From contig JAFREQ010000104.1 in assembly GCA_025331565.1 (NCBI GenBank), forward strand, positions 186,001-250,000: a stretch of DNA of 64,000 nt, given 5' to 3'. The position numbers and the translations under genes were made by a program. The notes beneath the pieces are model-generated. The model saw only the letters and a list, made by a program, of their open reading frames with translations. It made no database searches and was not told where the DNA came from. This DNA comes from Holacanthus passer (lineage: Eukaryota; Chordata; Actinopteri; Pomacanthidae). Below are positions 37,816 through 50,013 of this stretch, in pieces (the stretch's first letter is position 1; each line of letters opens with the position of its first letter).

Positions 37816-39612
37816 TATTACTATAATACAATTCCACTGATTGTCACTAAATGGTACTACTGACTTACTGACCTTCCCGAATTACTAGGCACCCATCTAT
37901 GCCTCCCAGCAAGTAATGCTAGTTCAATGTAAACACACAAAACTCACAGGAATCCTTTTAGGCTGAATTGCAACCCCAACATACTGTATGTAAAATCTAT
38001 GTTTCATTTATGTTAAGTCTGCGTTAATATAACCATTTAAATTCAAGAATAAGGTTTAATGTATGTGCTTATTCTCAGCCAGAGTATTTTTTAAGATCAT
38101 CTGAATGATCTTCATCCCCAAAATGTCAGACCAGGACATCACCACAACATGCAGAAATACACAAAACCTTCTATTAACCTCTGTCCAGCCATCACTGAGG
38201 ACGCTAGCAACATAATAACACCCACTTAAAAAGCACGAGGACATCCATTTTGTTCATTGTGTTTGCAATTCACATGGTGACACTAAGAAATCCCATCCAC
38301 CTCTCTGTCAGAAGAAATCCATTAGTCAAACCAAACACTGACACTTAGAATGTCAAACACACAGGTAGCACATAATTTGTTTCACAACAGTGTGATAGCT
38401 CCAAATGGTGACTGGTGAATAATGTCTGCCTACTGTAGAAAAATGCACAATTTGAAATCACCAGAGGGGGGATATTCAAATGTTTGTGTTGCTTCAAATC
38501 TCAGGAACAGTTTATGCCTTTGGTGATGATTATTGTGTACATCTTTCACTGAGAGCTTTTGTTACCAAGACTGCATCCACAATACAAGATCTTGTTTTAT
38601 GCAAGAGGTAATCATTTATAAAAAGTAAAAAAAGAAAATACATATTCAGGGGATTCACATCTGTGACTACAAAATGCTCTGACAACATACGCAAAGAATG
38701 AAAACTATAAATGTATTTCTATTTAGATATTTGGTGTTTTCAAATGCCCTTGTTTCTGAGTCTGTCTCTTCCTGTCTTCCAGGCAATAAGAGAGGATGCA
38801 GCACCCAGGGCTTTGTTGTTCTTCCTAATGTGAGTTAATCTGGACGCTGTCACATCAAACACAGGGACATCTTAGGTGTTATGTAGATAGTGTTTATAAA
38901 AACTTAGCCCGGCCCTGTCCCTGTGGGCCCCTCTCTTGCCTTTTCATTTGGATGGAAGCAGAGAGATAGGCCATCTTCAAAGCCCTCTGTGTCTCTCTGT
39001 ATCGACCACGCTCCTCTGCAGCCCTAGAGGCTTCCTATTAGAAAGGATTTGTCTTACAAGCTCTGTGTGCTGCCACTCTGGAAAAAAAAATTAAAAAACA
39101 TGTTACTAGGTGTGTTGGTCTGCAGAACTCCCTTTGCTCCCAGGTGCTTTTTGGCTCTGGCTTTGTAACAGCTATCTTATTCACTAATTTCTGATCTGAT
39201 CTGTCAGCATACATTACACATATAGAGCAGAGGAGGCCAGTCCCTAGAGGCAGAGGAGGTTGCCCGTCCTCTAAAAAAGAGTAATTGGTTGAAATAAACC
39301 ATCACCAAATCTCGGAATCATATATAAAAATAAAAAAATCAATTGAAATTCTGATTAAAATGTTTCAGCAGCGACACCTGCAGCTGGGCAGGCAAGCGGG
39401 GAAAGGGCAGTCAGTGTGAAGCAGTGATGGTGGTGGGAGGAACTAGTGGTAAAGTACAGATTCATACAGTCGCATATTAAAGAAGAAATTATAACATGCA
39501 AATTACAAGCTACTTTTAAACACATCACAAAAAATAGGATTGATTTAGGTCTTTTCAACAGAGTCCAAATTTTCAGATTTGGGTAGCCAGCTACTTATTA
39601 GCCTACTTTTAG
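37816..39612. other. Non-coding stretch before the captured-gene patch
   Basis: AT-rich intron with A runs at 38620-38640 and 39079-39100. No exon or repeat is recognised. Confidence 0.45.
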
Positions 39613-39912
39613 CCAACACAACATTTAGCTTGTTGTAGCAGTCCTGAAGGACTTAAAGCTAATGACAAGAATGGATTTGGACTGGGGTCGCAGCAGCAGC
39701 AGGAGGCCTGTGGAGGAGCTGATGGAGGGCTCCGTTCTTCTGGTGCAGCCTTGGGCCTCCCTGCCTCAGGTGTCCAGGCTGGACCCACAGCAGGACTACA
39801 GGTGCAGCAGGCCAACATGCTGCTTCACTCTGCACACCCAGGACTGGATCCCTGTATGGGCAATGGACTGCTGCACAGCATGAAGGGTGTTCACTTTATT
39901 TTTTTCCTTTAA
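39613..39912 (+). other. Open frame with coding-like composition next to the cog7 fragment, origin unknown
   Basis: A frame without an early ATG stays open for 99 codons before TAA at 39910. It is rich in Gly, Gln, Ala, Ser and Leu, with a run of four Gln and segments such as VQQANMLLHSAHPGLDP. The base composition is more GC-rich than the AT-rich flanks, and the frame ends about 105 bp before the cog7 fragment. I do not recognise the protein. Another plus frame (39662-39883) and a minus frame (39609-39818) are also open, so the reading frame is uncertain. It could be a captured exon carried in with the cog7 piece, a decayed gene end, or chance in a GC-rich patch. Confidence 0.3.
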
Positions 39913-40017
39913 AGCCATAGACATTTAAAAGTAACTCTGGATCTCAACACAGACCACAGTGCAGCAGAAAACTTTGACTGAACACTTCTTGCACTAGCGA
40001 AAGAGTGAAGAGGCCAA

Positions 40018-40142
40018 ATGGATTTCTCCAAATTCCAAGACAATGATTTGGATGTGAAAGACTAGAAGTTGGACACACAGCTACACTGGTCATGAAACTG
40101 CTGCTGTTCGTCCAAGAAGTCAACAATGCCATTGAGAATGAG
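40018..40142 (+). pseudogene. cog7: Broken 5' coding fragment of cog7 (conserved oligomeric Golgi complex subunit 7)
   Basis: From the ATG at 40018 the frame reads MDFSKFQDNDLDVKD and then meets TAG at 40063, where intact COG7 has a tryptophan after DVKE. After a gap and a frame change the plus strand reads TLVMKLLLFVQEVNNAIENE (40083-40142), matching the next conserved N-terminal block of COG7. COG7 is a cytosolic lobe B subunit of the COG tether for retrograde Golgi vesicles. Only roughly the first 40 codons are present, with a stop, an internal loss and a frameshift, so no functional protein is possible. The match starts at the initiator codon, and the 3' part of the gene is missing. Reverse-transcribed copies usually lose the 5' end instead, so this is more likely a duplicated or captured 5' exon than a processed copy. 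Confidence 0.75.
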
Positions 40143-41507
40143 TGGTATAAGTAAACTAAGTAAACTAATGACTATTTGTGTCAGTGAGGGCAGACTTAAA
40201 TATTAGAGAGACTGCTAAGTATGGCCATAAAGTTGAATCAACACTTCTCAAAAAACCTTATTTATAAGCTTCTTGAAAGTAGGCTTTATTAAAATTCTGT
40301 TATATTAGACAGTACTAGCTCATAAACTGGCAATTAAATGTATTTTATTGTTGTAATTTGTGCCCTCATTTGTTGTAATCTACATGATAGGCCTGCATAT
40401 CTACACCCTTGATAAATCTGTATTAGGACTGTATGCTTAATCTGGAAACAACAGGCTGTAAATAAAATTTAGTTTTAAAGAAATATTGTAAGCCATTGTT
40501 TTACTGCTTCATTTTTCTATGAACATATGAAAGAAGAGACAAGTAGTCAACTAGTGTAAAATAATATGATGTTGTGGGTTGGTTTTCCTCCTGTCCTCCC
40601 CATTTTTTTGAGTCACCAGCAGCCGCTGCTATAGAGCCATATCTGACGTGGCAAGATATCACTGCATCTGACCGGCAGACCCACATCAAGCTATCAAACA
40701 CACACTTCACCATCATAGCTCCATTCACACGGAACCCAGGCAATATGTCATTGTTCTCGTTTATTGCAAGAGGGAATAGCTCTTTCTGCCTATTTGGTTC
40801 GTAGCAAAAAAATAAGCCAGGATTTACAGCTCAGTGATCCTGCGTTGTGATAGGGTAGGGCTGAGGTGGAGCGACATTTTCTTTTGATATTTGTAATTTC
40901 TTATTTTCTTTTAGCTGCGCTCCGTGCTGATCCTTAGATAACTTGCCATCTCTTTGGCCTTTATTACTGTATGTCCTATTTCTGTAAGCTATAGCCAGAC
41001 CACTATCAAGCATCTTCAATAAGAAGGGACTGGGCTGCAAAAGATAGCAGTGACGACAGAGCAAAAAAGAGAGAGAAAGACTAGAAGAGAGAGAAAGAAA
41101 AAGAAAGGACTTTCATTTTCTCTTCTTTACCACAACCTGAAATATACTCAGGCAGAGTAACTATAGCTGGTCAGCCGTTACCCACAGGACTCTCACTATG
41201 AACAGACACTAAAATAAATCTGACATTATCAGATCCTGGTCATTCAGCAGACACAGCCGAAGTGCTTTTAGATGTGTCAGAGGGCATGACAGACTTTCAC
41301 TGCCCTACATTCATCCTGTGTGAAGTTAGTTAACAGTTCCCTATAGAGCTTTAATAATGCTTTTGTTTATGCACAGCTTTATTACCAGTATATTGTTGAT
41401 TCTTGGGCCTAACAAATGCACAGAATGCATTTCCTACTTCATGAACATTTTTTTCTTCTTCTCTTTCGCTGGCACACAAATGAGACATTAACTGTATTGT
41501 ACATGTA
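40143..41507. other. Non-coding stretch after the cog7 fragment
   Basis: The COG7-like match stops abruptly before 40143 and is followed by AGTAAACTA repeated twice. AATAAA at 40461 follows, but no transcript end can be tied to it. The frame at 40574-40804 is not recognised. Confidence 0.45.
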
Positions 41508-41719
41508 CAACCCCAATTCCAAAAAAGTTGGTATGCTGTGTAAAATGTTGATAAAATCAGATTTTGATGGTTTGCAGGTCATTTAAAAAATTTGGCGCAT
41601 CATAAAACAAAAAAGCACCGAGCTGCTGAGCAGCTGAAATCCTATACCAGGCAACGATGGGACAACATCTCACTTTCAAAACACCAGAAACTGTCCAAAC
41701 TATTTTGGAATTGGGGTTG
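41508..41719 (+). mobile_element. Short Tc1-like deletion derivative with a piece of transposase C-terminus
   Basis: Both terminal inverted repeats are clear: CAACCCCAATTCCAAAAAAG on the left, after a TA, and TATTTTGGAATTGGGGTTG on the right. Between them, 41595-41680 can be read as EQLKSYTRQRWDNISLSK plus flanking residues. This resembles the C-terminal region of fish Tc1-like transposases after the catalytic domain. The catalytic DDE region and N-terminal DNA-binding domain are absent, so the copy is inert. The right TA has decayed to CA. Confidence 0.88.
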
Positions 41720-44700
41720 CACATTAAATATGTATCATGTCACCCCAATACTACTTACCATATATTAGAACATCTTATACAAACAATACAGAGATCGCTC
41801 ATCAAACCTTCTCTTTACAGATCCACTAGCACTCAAACGCTTCAGCTCCAGAAATACTGCACCTTTAAGGCTGTCAACTGGTAGAAAGAGGAAGGACTAG
41901 GAAGGAGAAATTGGGGAGAAAGAAGTAGTTAGAAGAGGAGAGATAGAAGAGAAGATGAAGAAGTGGGTTGGACAACATGCGCTGCCCTTTCTCAATCTTG
42001 AAAGAGGGGCACTGGAGAGGAGTCTTTCAGGAATATATTAATAACACTGCAGTAAAAGCACACCCATGAGGCGAGTGGGAACAAGCAGAACCCATCAAAT
42101 TAATCTGAGATAAATTTGCAAGTCATCATCATAATTTAAAATGTTTTAGAGACTGAATAAAAGATCAAAGAATAAAAGGAACTAGTCTGATGACAAAGAT
42201 GTACGGTGAGAGGCAGAAAAAAGAGAAAGGGAGAAAAACGGGGAGAGAGTTCGCATATAGCTGACATATTTTGATAGACAAAGAAGAGGCCTTGTAAGGC
42301 CAGACAGACACATGGAAGCTGGCAGATGGGAAAAAGGGGCAGGAAAGCAGCCAGCCAAACTATATGTTGTGTGTCATACTGATTGATAGATTCATAAATA
42401 ATGAATCAAGAAAAAACAGGTAAAATAAACTAAATAAATGTGCTGTCTCGTCCTCTGCCCCAGTGCCTAATGGATTGTGCCTGTGCACATCTTTGCATCA
42501 GTGTCTATTCCGCACGTGTGTTTCTGTGCATGCATGCTCATTTAAGCAGTGTGGCAGCCCACGCTGCTGTGGTAATCATTTGCCTGAGTCCCATTACTGA
42601 CGTTGTGCGATGATGATGATGATGAGAGACAGCGTTATCATACCTCCCAGAAACACACGCAGACCCATGTGCATCCTTCTGTTTGTCTGTCAGTGAGTAT
42701 ATTCCATACACTCATATTCATGTATCATCTTCTGCACAGAACCATTAAAATACACAGCCAAATTTAGAAAGACTAATTCTCATTAGACAGCAAAGAGGAG
42801 TATTGCACGTTTTCATAAAGGGAATTTGAAATAAAGTAGCATCAAGGCAAGTTCAAAATCATTCACCTCGAAAAATTCCAGCCGAAACATCAGCACAGAT
42901 CCACAGATTCAGACTGAGCTTCATCACCTGCAACAGCTGTGCACAATCAAACAATCAAACTTTAGAGGTGTGCAAATGCTTATTTCACAGTAGGTAATTT
43001 GAGCAAGCCTCGCGCTCCCTTATTAGAGCAAACTAAATCAGAAAATGAGGTGCAGTAACCGTTTCCTCACATTTCAAACATATTTCCCTTAGTTCCATTT
43101 CTGTGCAAAGAAAAGAAATGGCATGAAAAGCTTTTTTGCTTTCCTCATGATTCATAATTATCAGTGGGTGGATATCAATCTGCTGTGGACTAAGGTACAG
43201 CCCATCTGTGCTGCACTGCAAAGGCAGAGAAAACAGAAACTAGTTTAAAACTGCACAGTTTTGTCTGAATCCAAATCAATCAACATTTTATCACAGACAA
43301 CTCCTGGTCTGCAGCCAGTGCAGCTGAATGAGATACACTGACAGCTGTGTAACAAAAAATTAGCTTAACAAATGCACTCATCTCAAAATTAGGTCTGCTA
43401 TGGAAGAGCTATACAGTCAGTCAAAAAACATGGCATATTTATACAGCAAATTGTGAATATAGATTTGAAAAAAAAGGTTAATTTGTCACTCAAACTACTT
43501 GCAGTCATTCGCTGGAAATACAGGCGATGCTTTTGTAGCAGTGTTTATATGTCACGCAGCTGACAAATATTTTATTTAAATCTCAAATTTACATAAACTG
43601 TATTAGGAAACACTAATTCCATCAAACTTGAAGCTAGATTGAACAGAACTGTTAGGGTGTTTAGAAGATTTTTCTTCTCAGTGCCATACTGTATGTGCAT
43701 TTGGCATCAGCTCAACAAAAAAACTTGGATACTGTTATATTTTTGCAGAAGCCCTCTAACCATTATAACTGCAAAGTGACCATAATCTGGGAAAGATGTA
43801 TAAAAGGGACTTACTGACAATGGGCATCAATGGAAAATGCACACATACGCACACATACACACAATACCTGCAAAAATACAGCATGCACTATATTACATAA
43901 CACTGTATCTAACACTTTAGTTTATGAAGTTTCTATTGTTGTAGGCTAAGGCAGCTATTCTATCATTATACACGCAAGAATTAGAATTAAGTATACCAGC
44001 AATAAAATGGCATTAAGTATATGTACCTGTTATACTATAGTATATAATAGTACAAGACAGCTACCGAAGTTACTACAGTTATTTGGCAAGTAAACACATA
44101 GAATTTAGTACGTAAGAAAAAAAACAGGCACAGCAATGATTTGCTTTGGGTCAGTGTTTCATCAAGAGAATTGTTGGAAGAGGTTTTAAGAGGCCACGTC
44201 AATATTGTATATTAATATATTGACAAAACAGGGCAAACAATGGACTCAGATTCCATATGAAAAACACAGATTATCCAGGGGATGTGCAGGGATCAAAGCT
44301 TCATAATTGCTTTGGTTCTTAAGTCTTCTGTTCATTCTGATTCTCCTGCCTGCTTCTCTCTCTTTTTTTCTTTTCCTTTCAACCAGTCCATATTCTAATG
44401 TGAAAATCTGAGAGGCAGTGGATATTCAGCTAGTGAGTGCCACACTGTCAACCCAATGATTTCCTCTGCGACATCTTTGGAGTGAATCAACAAAAGAAGG
44501 AGCACAGCTGTGCTGCTTTTTCTCCTGTTTCATATAGCACAGGTTAAAACCACCAGTCCTAGTCAGACACTGAGGCCCTCCATCAGTACCTCCCACTCTC
44601 AATTTCCCTCTCTCCATTACACTCTATTTCACTCCCTCCATCTCATTTCTTAATCTTCACAACTGAGTGATTCAAATATCCTTCCTCTTACTTCTCATTC

Positions 44701-47700
44701 TGTTTCACAGTCTCCCTGTCTTCTTTTTGGCCCATCCCTTCTCCTTCTCCTGTCGCTCTCTCTAATCTACATATCTTAGTCTTTTTCTCCCTCTTTTCCA
44801 TTTTCACTTTTCTACCTCCAAGATGACTTCACAGAGCCACGTCCTGTCTAAGAACTTGCAGAAAGCACATTAAAGGATGCACACCGGCTAACCCTGCAGA
44901 GCAGCGTGACTCTAAATTGCATCCTCTAAAACGTGCCACACGTATATCTGTGCGCCACAGCTTAGAGGGCCACAAGGGCTGACAAGAGTGAAAGACCGAG
45001 CAGTCACTGTGCACGGCACACTCACTTTCTCTCATGCAGAGTCACTCATACACGCACATACACACACATAAATGCAAAGCTCTGCACAGTGCCAACAAAT
45101 TCTGCAAACAACAACACAACCCAGTGATGTGTGCGTCCAGGGCCACACAGAGACCTTTGGAGGGGCAGGAGCTCAAAGTTAAAAAGGGGCACATGGAGCA
45201 AGAATTTAAAACACCATTTACCAGCATAATGTACAGCATAACCTGTTGAATTATAGCAACTCATATTCAAACAGAATATAACATGGAATCTTACAACAAA
45301 CTGCATCATACTATATCAATGTCCCCCATCCTGTTTCACTTGCTTTTGGATTCTTGAAAATTGTCAAAAAAGTGGGATTAACTAAATTAACCACCAGCTA
45401 GCCTTAGGGTTACTTGAAAGTAAAATTTGGCTGTCTAAACCTCTAAAACAGTGGACAGATATACAATTTGCCCATGAACAAAGAAAGTAACCGACATACA
45501 GACACCCTTCCAAACCTGCTCATCCACTATTCCCTAGTAGTACAACTGTGTTGTTAGCTGCCGGCTAACAGCTGCTTGTACTGGGTCAAATAAACACAAA
45601 TATGCATGCTCACTTTGTCTTGTAAAATACACCAAACAACACACACAGAATCTCACTGTAAAATGATTTTCTCCCGCAAGCGTCTGTGTCATCCCGGGTC
45701 AACTCTGTTAGGGTATGTCTCAGATGACCTCAGGCAAAAGGTCATTATGTGAGGTAAACTGGCCGATGGCAGCCAGGTCATTTTATTTATAGCAAAATTA
45801 TTATTAGTTGTTAAATGTTTTTCTTGATAAGGGCTACAGGCAGGCATTCAAATACACCTTGACAGAAGGGCACTTTGGACATCAAAGGGCAAAGGGGCAG
45901 GTCCATCCATGCACGTATGTGTGTCCCTGCAAGCCCTTGATGGTTAGCCCTGCTATGGTTTTGGGGCCGTGGTGTGAGTGAGGGGTAGAGGGGAATTTAG
46001 TGTTTCACCTAAATGTGAGCTTGCTGCCTGGAAGACATCCAGTATACTGTTTTACTCTGAATTATTCAAAGCTGCCTCTTATTGCAGCTGGGACTGAAAT
46101 AGTTTAGAGGCCACAGACCATAGCTGTTGGCACATAACTATATAATTCATATTCCCAGCTATTCTGCAGCCATCCAGCTTATTGTTATTTTTTTTATATG
46201 AAACGCTTTAAGGCTTCCATGATGGACAAAACCCAACCACTTATATGAAGTGTCAGGTAAAATCTAAGTTTGATAAAAATGAAAAACAAAGACCTGCTAC
46301 AAACACACTTGCAGAATCCTAACGTGAAGAAGAGTAGAATGTGTCAACGTGCTTGATTTTGCTGGTGCTAGCTCAGCTATATCCCGTGTCCTGGTATTCT
46401 GCAGGGCAGACGACAGAAGCCTTCACCGCTAGCGATCACCCTGACACTGGCTCCCTGAGCGAGCTCTACTGACAGCCCTCCTCTGCAATGCAAATGCCCA
46501 CTTCCACATGAGCAGGCCCATCACTAGCACTCCCTATACACTTGTATTCCGTGTCATTACCCCCGGGGACCCTCACACACACACTGTCCCTATGCCTCAC
46601 GCTGTTACCCTTATCTGGGATGAGAAGGGGGCCGGGGCTTAAAACAAATCGGTTTGGCTGGCTCATGCGTTGGTAGCCATGAAGGAGGGCTGCCACGGGC
46701 TGTTTCCACTCGGGCCTCTTGTCAGTCACATTCCTCTCCTTGCCCTCCAGCCATGTGTACTGTATTTCATTAGTCCTGATTTTTGCTGACAAATGCTTGC
46801 TGTCATGCTGTGCAGCCCCCTTACCCTCTCCATGGACACTACACCAAAGCACAGCTCGATCTGCCTTACAAATGAGCCTCCCCTGGTTCCAACACACAAG
46901 TGGGCCATTTCAATCGAGCACAGATATACAGCACCTGCTGGGTGTCTATGGACAGCACACACACGGACATGCATAAACACTCACACAGACGAGGGAATGG
47001 CTGTATTAACTCTAAAGGGATGACTTCAAGCTGTCAACATGACCCTGTGCCTCCCCCTTCCTCTTCTCTGCTTTTCTCAATATTTCAAGTATTCTGTCAC
47101 TTCATCCCCCTCTAATCTCTCACACACTCTTTACTCATCCCCCTCTCTCTCCCACAGGCACAAGGTCCAGCCACTGAGATGTCAGCTCCGATTAGCCACG
47201 TTGGGTGATGTGTTTTAAGTGTGTCCTTCATTATTGAGTAAAGCGACATGTTCTCAGCTACACTTGCCTGTGCCTCCTAAACTGTCGTCTTGTCTATTTG
47301 GATATCCAGTTTTTGTAGGCTAATCTTTTCTCCTCTCTCTTTCAACATGCACACAAGGGCACACTCTCAACCAAACACATGCACACACCTCTATTCAGGG
47401 CCATAGTTTATCATCCATGTGCGCACCCCTCTGCTCACTCCCACTCTTTCTCTTTGTGTCTGCGGGCAGTGGCACACCTGTACCAGCCTGTACAGGGACC
47501 CACAGATGGATTGTCAGTCAGTATCTGGGCCTTGCCTCTTGCATGGGTCTGCACAGCCATGCCCGCCGGCCTGAAATTAAACCAGACTCATCTGGTTCAG
47601 CCCCACTGGTACAGGTGATGCTTCACAGTGCCAATCTGAACTGCACAGCATTAAAATGAGCCAGACCAGCACATGTTTGTCTGGTACACAGGCAGTGACA

Positions 47701-48608
47701 ATCAAAGTCAAAAACAAACCTACCTACACACACACATACACAGTTTCCCCCATTACACACAAAACTCAGCTCTATAACCCAGATCACAGCCGTGTCACAT
47801 GATTGAATCTCACAGACAGGCGGGCAAGCAGTCTCCAGCCACAACCAGAAATAGGTTAAACAGACTAAAAATATCATAAACATTAATAATTCAGCTTTTT
47901 TGCTAACCTGTACTGTTCTCAAAAAAATAGCACACTTCTCACTGTGAAGTGGCTTAATGGGCAGGGTGTGCAGTGGGATTATTTTGGTATTTCAAGCGAC
48001 GTCTCCCCGAGCCAGGGAGCCGGTTAGCGAGATGTAACCTGAGCAGTGGGAGGGGGAGCCGCATTGTAATGTCATCAACGCTAATGTCACAGATGGGGTC
48101 AAAATACGGTCATCTGTGACTCAAAGCAAGATCTTGAACTTTGGAAATTTTCCTAGATTTTTTGCTTCACATATAACAACAAGGGCTACATACTGTAACG
48201 TTTGGCTGTATACATAAATCTAAAAAAAATAAAAATGAAAAAATATATTTCTTTTTGTTCCATCTATCCACTAATATATGTGACTTACTATTTTGTATTA
48301 TTTTTACACAATTAATTCTTTAAATGCAACAGATATTTGATTGCTACAGTTTTACCACAGCACTCCTTACAGTGGAAGACCTCTGCACATACGTGTCGTA
48401 TATGTATACTGCATGAAATGAAATGAAATTTTATGATGAAACACATTTTCAGTGTTTCAGTGGGTGTTGTTTATTCTCCAAAGGCAGGTGCAGAGTGCAG
48501 ATCCTGCTCTTTTTTTCCAAATACCCTTGGAAGCCAATTCCCTGGGGAGAAGAAGGCTTCTCTAAATATGTGGCTAATCTACCACACAGAAAACCGAGCC
48601 GAACAAAG

Positions 48609-48610
<2 letters not shown>
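41720..48610. other. Non-coding unique stretch
   Basis: Purine-rich parts at 41880-41960 and 42210-42250, AT-rich parts at 43400-44240, and otherwise unique sequence. A minus-strand frame of 143 codons (46466-46897) has no recognised domain. A short imperfect hairpin lies at 45541-45580. Confidence 0.5.
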
Positions 48611-48664
<54 letters not shown>

Positions 48665-48666
48665 GT
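48611..48666. repeat. (GT)n microsatellite
   Basis: A 56-bp GT tract with one GC near its end. It is the first part of a compound repeat locus up to 49038. Confidence 0.97.
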
Positions 48667-48787
48667 TAAAGGGGTACCAGAGGAGCAACAGCAAGGCAGA
48701 GAGAGACAGAAGGTGGAAAACAAGCAACATTGTGATGGCTCCAACAGTTACCCTGTGTGTTTTAGTCTATTTCTAGACCCTCTGCTT

Positions 48788-48829
48788 CAGGGGTGTGTAT
48801 ACTTGTGTCAGGGGTGTGTATACTTGTGT
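48788..48829. repeat. Perfect tandem duplication of 21 bp
   Basis: CAGGGGTGTGTATACTTGTG plus T occurs twice in a row (48788-48808 and 48809-48829) without a mismatch, so it is probably recent. Confidence 0.95.
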
Positions 48830-48838
<9 letters not shown>

Positions 48839-48876
<38 letters not shown>

Positions 48877-48892
48877 AAGAGAGAGAGAGAGC
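48839..48892. repeat. (GA)n microsatellite with one CAA interruption
   Basis: GA run to 48875, then CAAGA, then GA to 48892. Confidence 0.96.
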
Positions 48893-48989
48893 ATAAGTGC
48901 ATGTTGTAAGGGTGTGGGGATCCAGTTCCCTTAGGAGCACTCTGGTTCAGCAGCTCTTTACCGTGCGTACATTACACCAATATGCCATT

Positions 48990-48993
<4 letters not shown>

Positions 48994-49031
<38 letters not shown>

Positions 49032-49038
49032 CACACAC
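48994..49038. repeat. (CA)n microsatellite
   Basis: A 45-bp tract with one CG interruption. It gives (UG)n in the CELF sense strand. Confidence 0.97.
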
Positions 49039-49893
49039 TCAAAGAAAACTAGTTTTGCTGTGCTTACATGCTGCTACTGGCACTGTAGTAATATTGCCGC
49101 GTGCAGTGCAACCTATAGTAAGTATGCATCACAATGAAAAAAAACAAAAGTCTACTCACACAGGCTCAACAGCCACAGTGCTCCAGACTTTTTATAACAC
49201 CACCTGCTCCTTCTATTCATCACTGTGATTTGACTTGGGTAATAAGTTCAGAGGCAGGCCGGGTCACAGGCGTAAAACCATTAGAGTACCAGTATCTACA
49301 AAGCCTTCTTTATTCTCATCTCAGTGTATCAACAAAGGTTATAAAAAACAGACATCAGAGGCAGACCCCTGTAGCCTCTGAGATCAGCTGCAGCCATACA
49401 GCTTATTGTAGTGTTGAGATCAGCTGCTGGTGGGTTTCTGTATGAGAAAATTCTCAAAACGGCTGGAGTTCAAATGTGTTAACAGACATCTGGGTCCTCA
49501 CGTATTTGTTTGCCAAATAATCTTACAAAAGTTAACACCCAAATGAAACACTTAAGTTCACAAATTACAATAGACACATCCATGGCTAATAAAAAAGGAA
49601 AACATAGTATAAGCTGTGCAGTAAAGATGTAATAGCAATTTGCTTTAAACATAAATTCATAACACATATATCTGACTAATTCCTAAAGCATAAAAAGATA
49701 TTTAAAAAAAAAAGGCCTTGACTATGCCTGTTTCAACTTCCTCTCCACTATGATCCTACTGAAAACACACACACACAAACACACATGCCCCTGTTACCCA
49801 AAGGCTAAATTCTAACGAGTCCCTTCTCTCTGACTACAAGGCCTCCAATCCTGCCAGCACCGATTGGCTTCACGCTGACCAGTACGCTCCACT

Positions 49894-49912
49894 CCCACCC
49901 CCACCCCTGCCC
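49894..49912 (-). other. G-quadruplex motif on the CELF sense strand
   Basis: The plus strand reads CCCACCCCCACCCCTGCCC, so the minus-strand RNA has GGG, GGGG, GGGGG and GGG runs with loops of one or two bases. Confidence 0.6.
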
Positions 49913-50013
49913 ACTCAACACAGGCACATACAGTACACACACAATCATACAATACACCACACTCATACTCCGCCAACCTTCACAGAGTGTAGCATTGAAT
50001 TATTCAGCCTTTG

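Noticed and set aside
40440..40500. AATAAA and following AT-rich sequence as a poly(A) site for a retrocopy including cog7
   Set aside because: No poly(A) tract follows, and the COG7 match covers only the 5' end, so a processed transcript end is not supported.
46466..46897. 143-codon minus-strand frame
   Set aside because: No recognisable domain, no CELF-like residues, and overlapping plus-strand frames. Position and phase do not fit the expected next CELF exon.
48423..48934. Overlapping frames with Cys-Val or His-Thr runs
   Set aside because: Translations of the GT/CA microsatellite. The same explanation covers frames near 191-786, 14787, 17995, 18385 and 28611.
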